In this document: positions 28,270-36,213 of the stretch, piece after piece
How positions within the stretch are numbered: the first letter of the stretch is position 1
How the letters are laid out: each line of letters starts with the position of its first letter
From: Terriglobales bacterium
Lineage (GTDB): Bacteria > Acidobacteriota > Terriglobia > Terriglobales > Acidobacteriaceae
DNA: 64,000 nucleotides
Assembly: GCA_035567895.1 (NCBI GenBank)
Contig: DATMPC010000070.1
Span: 1 to 64,000 of the forward strand
Reading direction: 5' to 3'
Program-made: the position numbers and the translations under genes
Notes under the pieces: model-generated
Databases searched by the model: none
Seen by the model: the letters and a program-made list of their open reading frames with translations, nothing else
What the model was told of the DNA's origin: nothing

Positions 28270-28884
28270 CTACTTCTCTGTGGGCCAGGCTCGCAGGGCG
28301 ATATCGACAACTCGTCGTAGCTCGGCGCGGGTGGCGCCGCTTGCTGCTTGAACAGACATTCCTTGAGCGGTGGTTATCACATAACGCGCGAGTGCTACCG
28401 GGTCCGAATCCGGAGGCAAATCGCCTTCGGATTTTGCGCGTTCGAGGCGTTCACATAAGGCCTGCTCTCCGGCTTCTCGCCTTGAACTGAGCTCTCGTTT
28501 TACGCTAACAGCTTCGTCTCCGCACGCGAGCGCCCCTTGAATAAACAGGCATCCTCGGGGGTAGCGAGGATCACTCATCGCATCTGCGCCGCTGTACAAG
28601 AGTCGTTCAACTGCAGCGCGCGCGGTCGGCTCCTTCAACGCCTCGCAAGCGTACGAGGCCGGACCTTCCGCGTAGCGATCCAGGGCGCGGCGGAAAAGAT
28701 GCTCTTTGTCGCCGAATGCAGCGTAAAGGCTAGGGCGATTGATTCGCATCGCTCTGGTCAGATCCGATAGAGAAGCTCCCTCATAACCTTTACGCCAGAA
28801 GACCTGGAGGGCCAGGTCCAATGCGCGATCCGCGTCGAAACCGCGCGGTCTTCCCGGCGTCCTGGTCTGTCGCTTTGTCTTCAT
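28270..28884 (-). CDS. TetR/AcrR-family transcriptional regulator
   Basis: This is a 204-residue repressor. The N-terminal helix-turn-helix spans RALDLALQVFWRKGYEGAS, LSDLTRAMRINRPSLYAAF and GDKEHLFRRALDRY, a standard TetR_N domain. The C-terminal ligand domain contains YPRGCLFIQGALACG and an AQGMSVQAASGA helix, as in the family that controls SDR or oxidoreductase genes. It is divergently transcribed from the SDR gene at 28996, with a 111-base shared region containing two TACCG-type dyads, so it probably represses that gene and itself. The ATG at 28884 is preferred; the longer open frame upstream crosses the promoter region. Confidence 0.88.
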   Translation of the reverse strand: MKTKRQTRTPGRPRGFDADRALDLALQVFWRKGYEGASLSDLTRAMRINRPSLYAAFGDKEHLFRRALDRYAEGPASYACEALKEPTARAAVERLLYSGADAMSDPRYPRGCLFIQGALACGDEAVSVKRELSSRREAGEQALCERLERAKSEGDLPPDSDPVALARYVITTAQGMSVQAASGATRAELRRVVDIALRAWPTEK

Positions 28885-28908
28885 ATCTAATTCATAATAC
28901 GCCATTTT

Positions 28909-28968
28909 GTACTCGTCGGTACAGTTTGAATCTTTCCACAGCCGGGATACATCTGTACCGTGCGGTAT
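28909..28968. promoter_or_regulatory. Candidate operators of the TetR/SDR divergon
   Basis: GTACTCGTCGGTAC (28909-28922) and TACCGTGCGGTA (28956-28967) are imperfect and perfect dyads sharing the TACCG/CGGTA half-site. They lie between the divergent regulator and dehydrogenase genes, about 25-30 bases from each start codon, where a TetR dimer would block both promoters. Confidence 0.45.
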
Positions 28969-28995
28969 GAAATTCCAGCATAGAGGAGACTGGTC

Positions 28996-29748
28996 ATGGC
29001 AGGAAAGCTTGCAGGCAAGGTTGCAGTCGTAACAGGGGCGTCCAAGGGAATCGGCGCTTCCATCGCAAAATATTTCGCGGCCGAGGGTGCGTCGGTCGTT
29101 GTTAACTACGCGTCGAGCAAAGAGGGCGCTGATCGTGTGGTAAAGGAGGTCACGAGCAAAGGCGGGAAGGCCGTTGCAGTGCAGGCAGATGTCTCCAAGG
29201 AGAAAGATATTCAGCGACTTTTTGTGGAAACAAAGAAGGCATATGGACGGCTGGATATTCTCGTAAACAACGCTGGAGTCTATGAGTTCTCTCCACTCGA
29301 GGCCGTGACTGTGGATCATTTCCGCAAGCAGTTCGATCTGAACGTGCTCGGCCTGGTCCTGACTTCGAAAGAAGCGGCGAAGTACTTTGAGCCGGAGGGC
29401 GGCAGCATCATCAACATCAGTTCTGTGGTCAGTTCGTTTGCTCCACCGAATACTGCGGTCTACACAGGCACGAAGGGAGCAGTGGACGCTGTTACCCGAA
29501 GCTTGGCGAATGAATTGGGGCCGCGCAAGATCCGTGTGAACGCGATCAATCCCGGTATGGTTGTAACCGAGGGCATCATCTCCGCTGGTGCTAATGAAGG
29601 CGATTTCCGCAAGCAGATTGAAGCACTAACTCCGCTGGGTCGCATTGGCCAGGTGGAAGATATTGCTCCTGCCGCTGTGTTCTTCGCCTCCAAGGACGCT
29701 TCATGGATTACTGGCGAGACCCTGGTAATCGCCGGCGGCCTGCGGTGA
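28996..29748 (+). CDS. Short-chain dehydrogenase/reductase, FabG/glucose-1-dehydrogenase type
   Basis: This is a 250-residue SDR with the family's usual length. It has VVTGASKGIGASIA (cofactor loop, Lys favouring NADPH), ADVSK, LVNNAGVYEF, catalytic Ser in IINISSVVSSF, Tyr-x3-Lys in YTGTKGAVDAV and the conserved INPGMVVTEG. The C-terminal ITGETLVIAGGLR matches FabG-like reductases. The substrate is unknown, and the divergent TetR regulator suggests inducible detoxification rather than fatty-acid synthesis. AGGAGA lies 8-9 bases upstream of the ATG. Confidence 0.9.
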   Translation: MAGKLAGKVAVVTGASKGIGASIAKYFAAEGASVVVNYASSKEGADRVVKEVTSKGGKAVAVQADVSKEKDIQRLFVETKKAYGRLDILVNNAGVYEFSPLEAVTVDHFRKQFDLNVLGLVLTSKEAAKYFEPEGGSIINISSVVSSFAPPNTAVYTGTKGAVDAVTRSLANELGPRKIRVNAINPGMVVTEGIISAGANEGDFRKQIEALTPLGRIGQVEDIAPAAVFFASKDASWITGETLVIAGGLR

Positions 29749-29955
29749 GAAACTGTCTCGACCAGTCGAAGTAAGCCTTAGATCCGCTTGACTGGGCGAG
29801 ATGTGTCTTTTTGGTCCCCTCGGAATAATCCCAAGGCATCTTAAGTTCGTAGCATTGAGTGGTTGATTTTCTCTGTAAACAGGCGAATGATAAGCCGTAG
29901 GCAGGGAGCATCAACCCTCAACGTACTCTGGCTCTTGCATGCTTCCGAGGTTCCT

Positions 29956-31176
29956 ATGATGTGGTCCCGATCTATCCCATTGGTCCTGGCAATGGCGATG
30001 GCCTCGCTGTTTGTTTCTTCCACTGATGTCAAAACGGTAGACACTTCCAACAAACAGCTTCCTGCAGCCAAGAATGAACTGCCTCCCGAACTTCAAGGGA
30101 AGCCTCCTGTCAGCAAGCAAACGCGACTCGAATTAATTCGCACAATGCAGGCAGAGTTCGGCTTCGCCAAGAAATTAATTCCGAAGGGTGAAAAGGGCCT
30201 GCAATTGACGAGCAATGGCCAAGTCTCCCCGGATGATCAGTCTGTGGCAATACAAGTTGCGACTTACGGGCCCGCTGCCAAACCGGGGGACAAGCTCCAG
30301 ATCACAGATGTCGTAATCAAAGACAGTCAGATCGTATTCGACATCAATGGCGGCTCCAAAAAGAAGGGACACTGGTACGACCACGTACAGGTTGGCGGTG
30401 GGGGTGGAATGGTTCCCGTCCACCAGGAAAAGGGTGCCAACAATCCCGGATGCACGCTGGCTCTGGTGTTTCCCAAATATGTTCCGGAGATGACGGCAAC
30501 CGATGTGAAGAAGTTGCTCGCTCCGCTGATCGACTTCACCGTGAAATCGCCAACGCAGGCATATATCGACACCCTGCCTCCAAAGCTAAAGAAATCGATC
30601 GAGAACCACCAGGCTCTGGTCGGAATGAACAAAGAGATGGTGATCGATGCGCTCGGGCGTCCGCCAAAGCGAATCCGTGAATCCGACGGCGAGGTTGATT
30701 ACGAGGAGTGGATCTACGGAGCGCCTCCGGCTGACGTCCAGTTTGTGCGATTCGTGAACGAAGAAGTCGTTCGAGTGGAGAACATTCAGGTGGGCGGAGA
30801 AAAGATCGTCAAGACCGCTCGCGAGGTGAAGGTGAACGCCGTGACCGGTGCGGCGACGATTGTGGATCCAAACGCGCCGCAGACCGCGTCGGCTCAGACT
30901 CCGCCCGACGTTGCTACGACAGCGACTGCGGAAGCTAAGAAGCCTCCCAAAGCGCCAACACTGCGTCGTCCAGGAGAGGAAGCCGAGGACCAGAAAGGCG
31001 CAGCCATTGGAAAGAACGCGGGCGAACTCGGCTCCAAGCCGATTCCGACTTCAACTGGCCAGGAGCCGGAGTGGGGAACCAAGCCAGCTTCATCTACAAC
31101 TACGACCTCGCCGACCAAACCTCCGGAAGCTCCGCTCCCCGGAGAGGGTCAGCTTCCGCCGGTGACCCCGAGGTAA
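29956..31176 (+). CDS. Exported conserved protein with BamE-like segment and disordered tail
   Basis: This is a 406-residue protein. A short signal sequence (SIPLVLAMAMASLFVSS) precedes an unrecognised mixed domain (about 20-215) with GGGGMVPVHQEKGANNPGC. A segment LVGMNKEMVIDALGRPPKRI then resembles the BamE/SmpA-OmlA helix-turn motif in which G-M-x-x-x-V-x-x-x-L-G-x-P begins the domain, followed by YEEWIYG. The last 130 residues are Ala/Pro/Thr/Lys-rich and probably disordered. An envelope role is likely but not specific. Two ATGs (29956 and 29959) follow GAGG. Frames upstream to 29863 lack a ribosome site. Confidence 0.7.
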   Translation: MMWSRSIPLVLAMAMASLFVSSTDVKTVDTSNKQLPAAKNELPPELQGKPPVSKQTRLELIRTMQAEFGFAKKLIPKGEKGLQLTSNGQVSPDDQSVAIQVATYGPAAKPGDKLQITDVVIKDSQIVFDINGGSKKKGHWYDHVQVGGGGGMVPVHQEKGANNPGCTLALVFPKYVPEMTATDVKKLLAPLIDFTVKSPTQAYIDTLPPKLKKSIENHQALVGMNKEMVIDALGRPPKRIRESDGEVDYEEWIYGAPPADVQFVRFVNEEVVRVENIQVGGEKIVKTAREVKVNAVTGAATIVDPNAPQTASAQTPPDVATTATAEAKKPPKAPTLRRPGEEAEDQKGAAIGKNAGELGSKPIPTSTGQEPEWGTKPASSTTTTSPTKPPEAPLPGEGQLPPVTPR

Positions 31177-31331
31177 CCGAAAAAAAGACGATTCGAATTT
31201 CAAGTTTCGAGTTTTCGGCAAAGCCCGCCACAAAATTTGTCGACGTGACGTTGGTCGCAGTGCGCCCATCAGCCGAAATCTTCTTCTTCGCGTAAAATGG
31301 ATTATCAACTTCCACGGAGTATTAATTAGAA

Positions 31332-31511
31332 ATGGCAAAGATCGCCAAGACAGCCGACCGTAAAAAGGTCATGGACACTTCCAAAAGTACCGACTGCCCC
31401 AAATGCGGCAAGCCGACCCGCATCGTAAAGCGGGTGAAAGACCGTGAGCGTGGCGTAAGCGGCGGGGTGTTTATCTCGTGTTCGGCCTGTGAGTTTTACG
31501 AAAAGTTGTAA
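31332..31511 (+). CDS. Small zinc-ribbon protein, 59 residues
   Basis: The protein has a basic N-terminus (MAKIAKTADRKK) and then a zinc ribbon with two knuckles: CPKCGKP (residues 22-28) and CSACEFYEK (51-59). Spacing between the pairs and the final aromatic residues resemble the C-terminal zinc ribbons of type IA topoisomerases, so a nucleic-acid-binding role is possible. The frame has normal codon use and ends 19 bases before the converging pyrF stop. A TAAAAT 32 bases upstream could be a -10 element. The ribosome site is weak (GGAG about 14 bases away), leaving the start slightly uncertain. Confidence 0.75.
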   Translation: MAKIAKTADRKKVMDTSKSTDCPKCGKPTRIVKRVKDRERGVSGGVFISCSACEFYEKL

Positions 31512-31530
31512 AACGAGTTTTAGGATGGAT

Positions 31531-32277
31531 TCAGGCCGGCTTTTTGCCGGCCATTTCCATTTCTGACTCCGGCAAAGAGGTTGCGATTTCGCCGATAATC
31601 GCCTTTGCAGCATGCAATCGATTTTTGGCTGCGATGATCGGCCGACCGACCACCAGGTGCGAAGCTCCAGCACGAATTGCGGCCGCTGGGGTAGATATCC
31701 GCGATTGGTCCTCAGCGTCAGCTCCTGCTGGGCGGATTCCAGGAGTTACGATTGCCATTTCGCCACCTAGTGCTGAACGCAATGCCTGCGCTTCGTGCGG
31801 AGAGGTAACAACACCGTCGCAGCCGGCAGCTTTGGCCAAGGCCGCCAAATGTCGAACTTGATGGCTTATCTCCGTTTTCACGCCGGATTCCTCAAGGTCG
31901 GACTGGGAGAAGCTGGTCAGCACGGTCACAGCTAAAACCATCGGGGCTGTTGGCTCATTCCTGGCAGCTTCCACCGCCTCTTTCAGCATTCTGCTTCCGC
32001 CAGCCGCATGAACCGTGAGCATGTGAACTCCAAGTTCAGAGGCAGCCTTCACAGCCCCGGCAACCGTGTTCGGGATGTCGTGCAGTTTGAGGTCGAGGAA
32101 GACCTTCCGGCCAGAATTCACAAGCTCCGAGACAATCCTGGGACCCTCCGCCGTGAACAACTGAAGGCCGACTTTGTAAAACGCGACCGAATCGGCCAAC
32201 TCGTAAATGATTTCCTGGGCCTCGACGGCGGTGGGCACATCCAAGGCTACGATTAGGCGGTCTTTCGGCGATGCCAC
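31531..32277 (-). CDS. pyrF: Orotidine 5'-phosphate decarboxylase
   Basis: This is a 248-residue cytoplasmic enzyme that converts OMP to UMP, the last step of de novo UMP synthesis. The signature FLDLKLHDIPNTV carries the catalytic Lys and Asp residues. LIVALDVPT at the start, HMLTVHAAGG, VTPGIRPAGAD and the phosphate loop LVVGRPI are all present. Length is typical of the group I enzyme. The start is GTG at 32277. It is not in an operon with other pyr genes. It converges with the small zinc-ribbon gene, and a hairpin overlaps its 3' end. Confidence 0.96.
   Translation of the reverse strand: MASPKDRLIVALDVPTAVEAQEIIYELADSVAFYKVGLQLFTAEGPRIVSELVNSGRKVFLDLKLHDIPNTVAGAVKAASELGVHMLTVHAAGGSRMLKEAVEAARNEPTAPMVLAVTVLTSFSQSDLEESGVKTEISHQVRHLAALAKAAGCDGVVTSPHEAQALRSALGGEMAIVTPGIRPAGADAEDQSRISTPAAAIRAGASHLVVGRPIIAAKNRLHAAKAIIGEIATSLPESEMEMAGKKPA
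31534..31552. terminator. Hairpin between converging zinc-ribbon gene and pyrF
   Basis: GGCCGGC (31534-31540), TTTTT loop, GCCGGCC (31546-31552): a perfect seven-pair stem overlapping the last codons of pyrF. It could stop plus-strand transcripts from the 59-residue gene. The tail on that strand (ATTTCCATTT) is only moderately T-rich. Confidence 0.5.
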
Positions 32278-32364
32278 GAGGCGATTCTAACCCGAAAATC
32301 AGCAGGGAGACTTGTGGAGGGAATTATCAGGACAGGTTTGCTGCCTAGAAGCCTTGTTTCGCGA

Positions 32365-32898
32365 CTAGCGGGGCGGGGTGAGCATGGCCATGTCGGAGGT
32401 CTGTTCGGGCGCTCTCACCAGGTCCAGACGAACTTTGGCGATGCCCTGCCCGCTCATCCTAAGTATGCGGGCGGCGCTGTAGGAAAGGTCGATGATCCGT
32501 TCGAGAGGCACCGGGCCGCGGTCGTTGATCCGGACCAGAACCCACCGACGGTTGCGAAGATTCGTCACCTTCACCCAGCTTCCTAATGGCAAGGTACGAT
32601 GTGCGGCGGTAAGCTCGTACATGTCGTAGGGCTCTCCGCTGGCGGTCGGCTTGCCGTCGAAGTATTTCCCGTACCAGGAGGCCTTACCGATGGCGAGCGG
32701 CTTCGAGGATTTCGTGACGGCTGGCTTTTGCGTAGCGCGCAGTGCCGACTGGACAATGACCGGATGGTCGCCACCTGTCGGTGCCGACGCAGCCATAGAT
32801 CCTGAGACCAATGCCCCAAGAGCGACAGCGTTCAACACGAATTTGTGTATGCGTTTCAACTTAGCGTTCGGCTCTATTGTCCCTAAGGTCGTACCCAT
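32365..32898 (-). CDS. RlpA-like septal ring / double-psi beta-barrel protein
   Basis: This is a 177-residue exported protein. A hydrophobic N-terminal region (FVLNAVALGALVSGSMAAS) is followed by the RlpA double-psi beta-barrel: GKASWYGKYFDGKPTASGEPYDMYELTAAH, then LPLGSWVKVTN, VLVRINDRGPV, IIDLSYSAARIL and VRLDLVRA. The catalytic-type Asp in INDRGP and the conserved H are kept. RlpA cleaves peptidoglycan strands lacking peptides or acts at the septum. There is no SPOR domain and no lipobox Cys, so this is a shorter periplasmic form. A -10-like TATAAT is only two bases from the ATG; translation may begin lower, for example at a TTG near 32858. Confidence 0.85.
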   Translation of the reverse strand: MGTTLGTIEPNAKLKRIHKFVLNAVALGALVSGSMAASAPTGGDHPVIVQSALRATQKPAVTKSSKPLAIGKASWYGKYFDGKPTASGEPYDMYELTAAHRTLPLGSWVKVTNLRNRRWVLVRINDRGPVPLERIIDLSYSAARILRMSGQGIAKVRLDLVRAPEQTSDMAMLTPPR

Positions 32899-32930
32899 TA
32901 ATTATAAGAAAACAAAGCACCTGTTCTAAC
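32899..32930 (-). promoter_or_regulatory. Putative promoter abutting the RlpA-like start
   Basis: On the minus strand TATAAT (32901-32906) is a perfect -10 hexamer, only two bases before the annotated ATG. The transcript would start at or inside the first codons, implying a leaderless message or a downstream start. Confidence 0.4.
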
Positions 32931-33110
32931 TTTTTATTTTTTGAGCTTAAAATAACTGTTGCTTTTCCGCCTCGGTTATGAGCCGAAATCTAGGCCAGAA
33001 TTTGGGGAGGGCGCAGAAAATTAGAGGATTGCGCGCGTAGATCGGTTGTCCGCGCTGCAGTCCTTTGACTAAATTCAATCAACCTGTTTATTTCTAATGG
33101 CTTAGAGCCA

Positions 33111-33923
33111 ATGCCACAAGCCTCTCCCAAGCTGATTCTCGTCATAGCGGGCTTTGACCCTTCGTCAGGCGCCGGGATTACCGCCGACCTCAAGACCATT
33201 GCGGCTCATGGTTTGTACGGGGTGTCGTGCATCACGGCTCTGACTGTTCAAACGACGCAGGGGGTATTTCGATCTGAAGCCCTGCGGCCGAAGCTCGTCC
33301 GGGAGACTTTGGAAAGCCTCATTGAGGACACGCCGCCCGCTGCCATCAAGATTGGAATGCTCGGCTCGGGGGCAGTTGCGGCAGAAGTTGCCGAGTTCCT
33401 GAGGGTGAATCCTCTGCCCAATGTCGTCTTAGATCCGGTGTTGCGATCGTCTTCGGGAGCCGAGTTGCTTGACCAAGCCGGAGTGCGAATCCTGCGCGAC
33501 GAGCTCCTGGGAATGGTGGATGTCGTCACCCCCAATCTTCAGGAAGCCTCCGTTTTAACGGGATCGCGCGTCGTGGACGAGGCAGGTATGGAGCTGGCCT
33601 CTCGGGAGCTAGGGAAGTTGGGTGCCAAGAACATCGCTATAAAGGGCGGGCATTTGGCCCAGCCTGCCGACTTGTTGGCCGTAGGTTCCTCCGGAGAGCC
33701 GGTGTTGTACTGGTTTCGGCACGAGAAGGTTGACACGAAAAATACTCACGGAACCGGCTGTGCCTACTCTACTGCGATCGCATGCAATCTCGCGATCGGT
33801 GAATCCTTGAAAGAGGCGGTGTTACACGCGAGGAATTACGTCGCCTCAGCTTTGCGGGAAGCCTATGACATTGGGAAGGGAGCCGGCCCGATTAATCACT
33901 TGTTCGCGAGGCAAAAAGAGTAG
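33111..33923 (+). CDS. thiD: Hydroxymethylpyrimidine/phosphomethylpyrimidine kinase
   Basis: This is a 270-residue cytoplasmic kinase that phosphorylates HMP and HMP-P in thiamine synthesis. Family motifs are AGFDPSSGAGITADLKT at the start, YGVSCITALTVQTT, VVLDPVLRSSSG, the VTPNLQEASVLTG segment and the anion-hole/ATP loop NTHGTGCAYSTAIA containing the catalytic Cys-free GTGC. Length is normal. No TPP riboswitch was recognised in the 212-base spacer upstream. The next gene starts 12 bases after its stop and is probably cotranscribed. Confidence 0.95.
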   Translation: MPQASPKLILVIAGFDPSSGAGITADLKTIAAHGLYGVSCITALTVQTTQGVFRSEALRPKLVRETLESLIEDTPPAAIKIGMLGSGAVAAEVAEFLRVNPLPNVVLDPVLRSSSGAELLDQAGVRILRDELLGMVDVVTPNLQEASVLTGSRVVDEAGMELASRELGKLGAKNIAIKGGHLAQPADLLAVGSSGEPVLYWFRHEKVDTKNTHGTGCAYSTAIACNLAIGESLKEAVLHARNYVASALREAYDIGKGAGPINHLFARQKE

Positions 33924-33935
33924 AACCGAACGTCT

Positions 33936-35531
33936 GTGGAATGGGAACAGTATTCTCAGGAAGGAAACTTCCTCTGCGAGATGCCAAAGCCTTCCGCTTA
34001 CACTGAGCCCATGATCACGCAGTCGGCCACGGAGACCGTTACTCAATCTTGTCAATCTTGCTCCACTGTCGAGCCAGCCAGGTTCAAGGTTTTTTATGAC
34101 GAGCAGTGTGAGGTCTGCCAGGCTGGCGTTTCCTGGTTGAGGGTCCTTGATAGCAAGGCCCAGATCGATCCGCAGCCAATAACCGAAACCTCGGTCACCG
34201 ACTGCGGGCTACCTTTGGAAGAGTGCCTGCGGCAACTGCACGTTCTCGAGCCAGATGGGACGGTTCAAATTGGCTGGGGAGCTGTCTGTCGGTTAGCTAG
34301 ACTATTTCCTTCTACACGGCTTATCGGCGTCCTGGGACAACTGATAGGGCTTCGTTGGTTCGGTGACCTCGCCTACGGATTTGTTGCCCGAAACAGGTAC
34401 ACGCTTAGCAAATGTCGAGGAGGAGCGTGTCGCGTCGCGAAGCCAGAGAGGGTACGGAATCAGGCGAAGTTAACACCGTTCTGGTCCTGTTACACCTTGG
34501 GCTTCCTGCTGCGCTTGCCGCTCGTCTGCTGGGCAGGATTGTCGAGCGCGCTTGAAAGAATCGCCACATTCCTCCGTACCCGTCAAAAGAGAATCGAAAT
34601 TCTAGATGGCAAGCTCATCGTTCTGATCCTGAACGGATTCCTGCCCAATGCCGTCCCGCTGCTATTTGGGGAGCTATTCACGGCAATCATCTACGATGGA
34701 GCGGCAATTGATCCTGGATCTCCAAAGATGCGGAGTTCCCTCAAGAGACACATCGCGAAATTGCGCTCTCCGGTCCTTGCAGTTGTCGCTACTCATGCTC
34801 ACGAAGAGCACGTTGGAAACCTGAATTGGTTATCTGATGTGGTAGGTGCTCCCCTGTACGTTTCATCGCTGACGGCAAAGTTTCTGATGCCCTTCAAGAA
34901 ACTGCCTTGGGTACGAGCCGCGATCATAGGTCAACCGCCTGATCTTAAGCATCCGTTTCAACTCCTCGAGGGCAAGCTTAAGACTCAAAACGGAGAACTC
35001 GAAGTTATCGCTGCACCTGGACACTCTGACGATCACATCGTGCTGTACGATCCAGCCGAAAAGTTGCTGCTTGCCGGAGACGCCTTCATGGGCACGTATT
35101 TCGCAACACCGAACCCGGATGTTGATAGTCGAAAATGGCTGGCGACACTTGAGCAACTATCGGAACTTGAGGTCGAGATACTCGTTGAAGGTCACGGTCA
35201 TATCCACACCATGCGCCGCGATGTACCAGATTTCCCCGGAGTTGTGATTCGCCAGGATCCGAAAGCGGCCATTCTCGAGAAATTGGAGTACATGCGATGG
35301 CTCCAGCAGCAGATCGAGGCCGGACTGAGCGAGGGGCTGCCGCTCAGGGCCGTCGAAGCAAGCTGTTTCCCTTGGTCTCGTCGCTCGTCGTGGGAAACGT
35401 GCGCCACCGACGAATGTATTCGCCTGCTGAGCTTGGGACACTTCTCACGCACGGAGCTGGTCCGCAGCTTTGTCCGGGGCGACCAGGACCTGTTACCCAA
35501 AGTCTTCGAAGTACGCCTTCACTGCGACTAG
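33936..35531 (+). CDS. Fusion: DCC-type thiol-disulfide domain plus metallo-beta-lactamase domain
   Basis: This is a protein of up to 531 residues. Residues about 50-165 form a DUF393/DCC1-like domain: FKVFYDEQCEVCQAGVSWL with the CxxC at 58/61, then ITETSVTDCGL and ARNRYTLSKC. After a 60-residue linker, residues about 225-450 are a metallo-beta-lactamase fold: THAHEEHVGN (His287, His289, Glu291, His292), APGHSDDH, LLAGDAFMG and EGHGHIHTM. The usual HxHxDH is HAHEEH, so the Asp metal ligand is replaced by Glu. Hydrolase activity on a thioester or similar is possible. The start is uncertain (GTG 33936, ATG 33981 or 34011). It directly follows thiD. Confidence 0.8.
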   Translation: MEWEQYSQEGNFLCEMPKPSAYTEPMITQSATETVTQSCQSCSTVEPARFKVFYDEQCEVCQAGVSWLRVLDSKAQIDPQPITETSVTDCGLPLEECLRQLHVLEPDGTVQIGWGAVCRLARLFPSTRLIGVLGQLIGLRWFGDLAYGFVARNRYTLSKCRGGACRVAKPERVRNQAKLTPFWSCYTLGFLLRLPLVCWAGLSSALERIATFLRTRQKRIEILDGKLIVLILNGFLPNAVPLLFGELFTAIIYDGAAIDPGSPKMRSSLKRHIAKLRSPVLAVVATHAHEEHVGNLNWLSDVVGAPLYVSSLTAKFLMPFKKLPWVRAAIIGQPPDLKHPFQLLEGKLKTQNGELEVIAAPGHSDDHIVLYDPAEKLLLAGDAFMGTYFATPNPDVDSRKWLATLEQLSELEVEILVEGHGHIHTMRRDVPDFPGVVIRQDPKAAILEKLEYMRWLQQQIEAGLSEGLPLRAVEASCFPWSRRSSWETCATDECIRLLSLGHFSRTELVRSFVRGDQDLLPKVFEVRLHCD

Positions 35532-35722
35532 GTTGCCGCCGGCGATCACGGCGCCATTCAACACTGATATCCAATCCAGACTTGTTCCTACACTCGTTGC
35601 GGAAATACCCATCAAAAGAATGACCACGATTACAGCGAATTAGGCGAGCTAGTTGAAGCTCCAGCATAGTTTTAGAACAGGCCGCCTAGATTATTTCCAG
35701 CATCATCCGTAAGCTGCTGGGG

Positions 35723-36178
35723 ATGCAGAGTAGCGATCTTCATCAACGCCTGCTGCGGGAGGCACTTCACGAAGCCAGGCTCGGCCTAAGTGAAGGCGGA
35801 TTGCCCATCGGTTCGGTCCTTGCCAATGGCACTGGAAGCGTGATCGCGCGCGGCCACAATCTGCGCGTTCAGAGTGGCGATCCCACCGCACACGCGGAAG
35901 TCGTCTGTATCCGCAATGCAGGACGGCGGCGAGATTGGCCTCAACTCACTCTGGTCAGCACGCTCAGCCCATGCGTTATGTGTACAGGAACATCGCTGCT
36001 GTTCCGCATCCCGACGGTCATCATCGGCGAAAATCGCAATTTTCTTGGGGCTGAACACCTGTTTACGCAGGCCGGAGTCGCAATCAAGGTGCTTGACGAC
36101 TCGGAATGTGTCGAGATGATGCGCAGCTTCATCGCACGACATCCTGATCTTTGGAACGAGGATATTGGCGTTCCGTAG
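35723..36178 (+). CDS. Cytosine/nucleoside deaminase, fungal FCY1-like
   Basis: This is a 151-residue zinc deaminase of the CDA superfamily. Zinc ligands and the proton shuttle are in AHAEVVCIRN (His, Glu) and TLSPCVMCTG (two Cys). It resembles yeast cytosine deaminase along its whole length: GGLPIGSVL, VIARGHNLRVQ, TLSPCVMCTG, VIIGENRNFLG and the C-terminal FIARHPDLWNEDIG. The last segment closes the yeast active site and is absent from TadA and guanine deaminases. Hence cytosine to uracil is the most likely reaction. The product would enter the pyrimidine-degradation genes about 8-18 kb away. The start ATG has a modest ribosome site (GCTGGGGATG context). Confidence 0.82.
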   Translation: MQSSDLHQRLLREALHEARLGLSEGGLPIGSVLANGTGSVIARGHNLRVQSGDPTAHAEVVCIRNAGRRRDWPQLTLVSTLSPCVMCTGTSLLFRIPTVIIGENRNFLGAEHLFTQAGVAIKVLDDSECVEMMRSFIARHPDLWNEDIGVP

Positions 36179-36213
36179 AGCAAGCGTCGTGGGATCTGCC
36201 AGGAAGTGTGTGA

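Noticed and set aside
32899-33110. TPP riboswitch upstream of thiD
   Set aside because: The conserved CUGAGA and ACCUGA-type segments of a thi box could not be found in this spacer.
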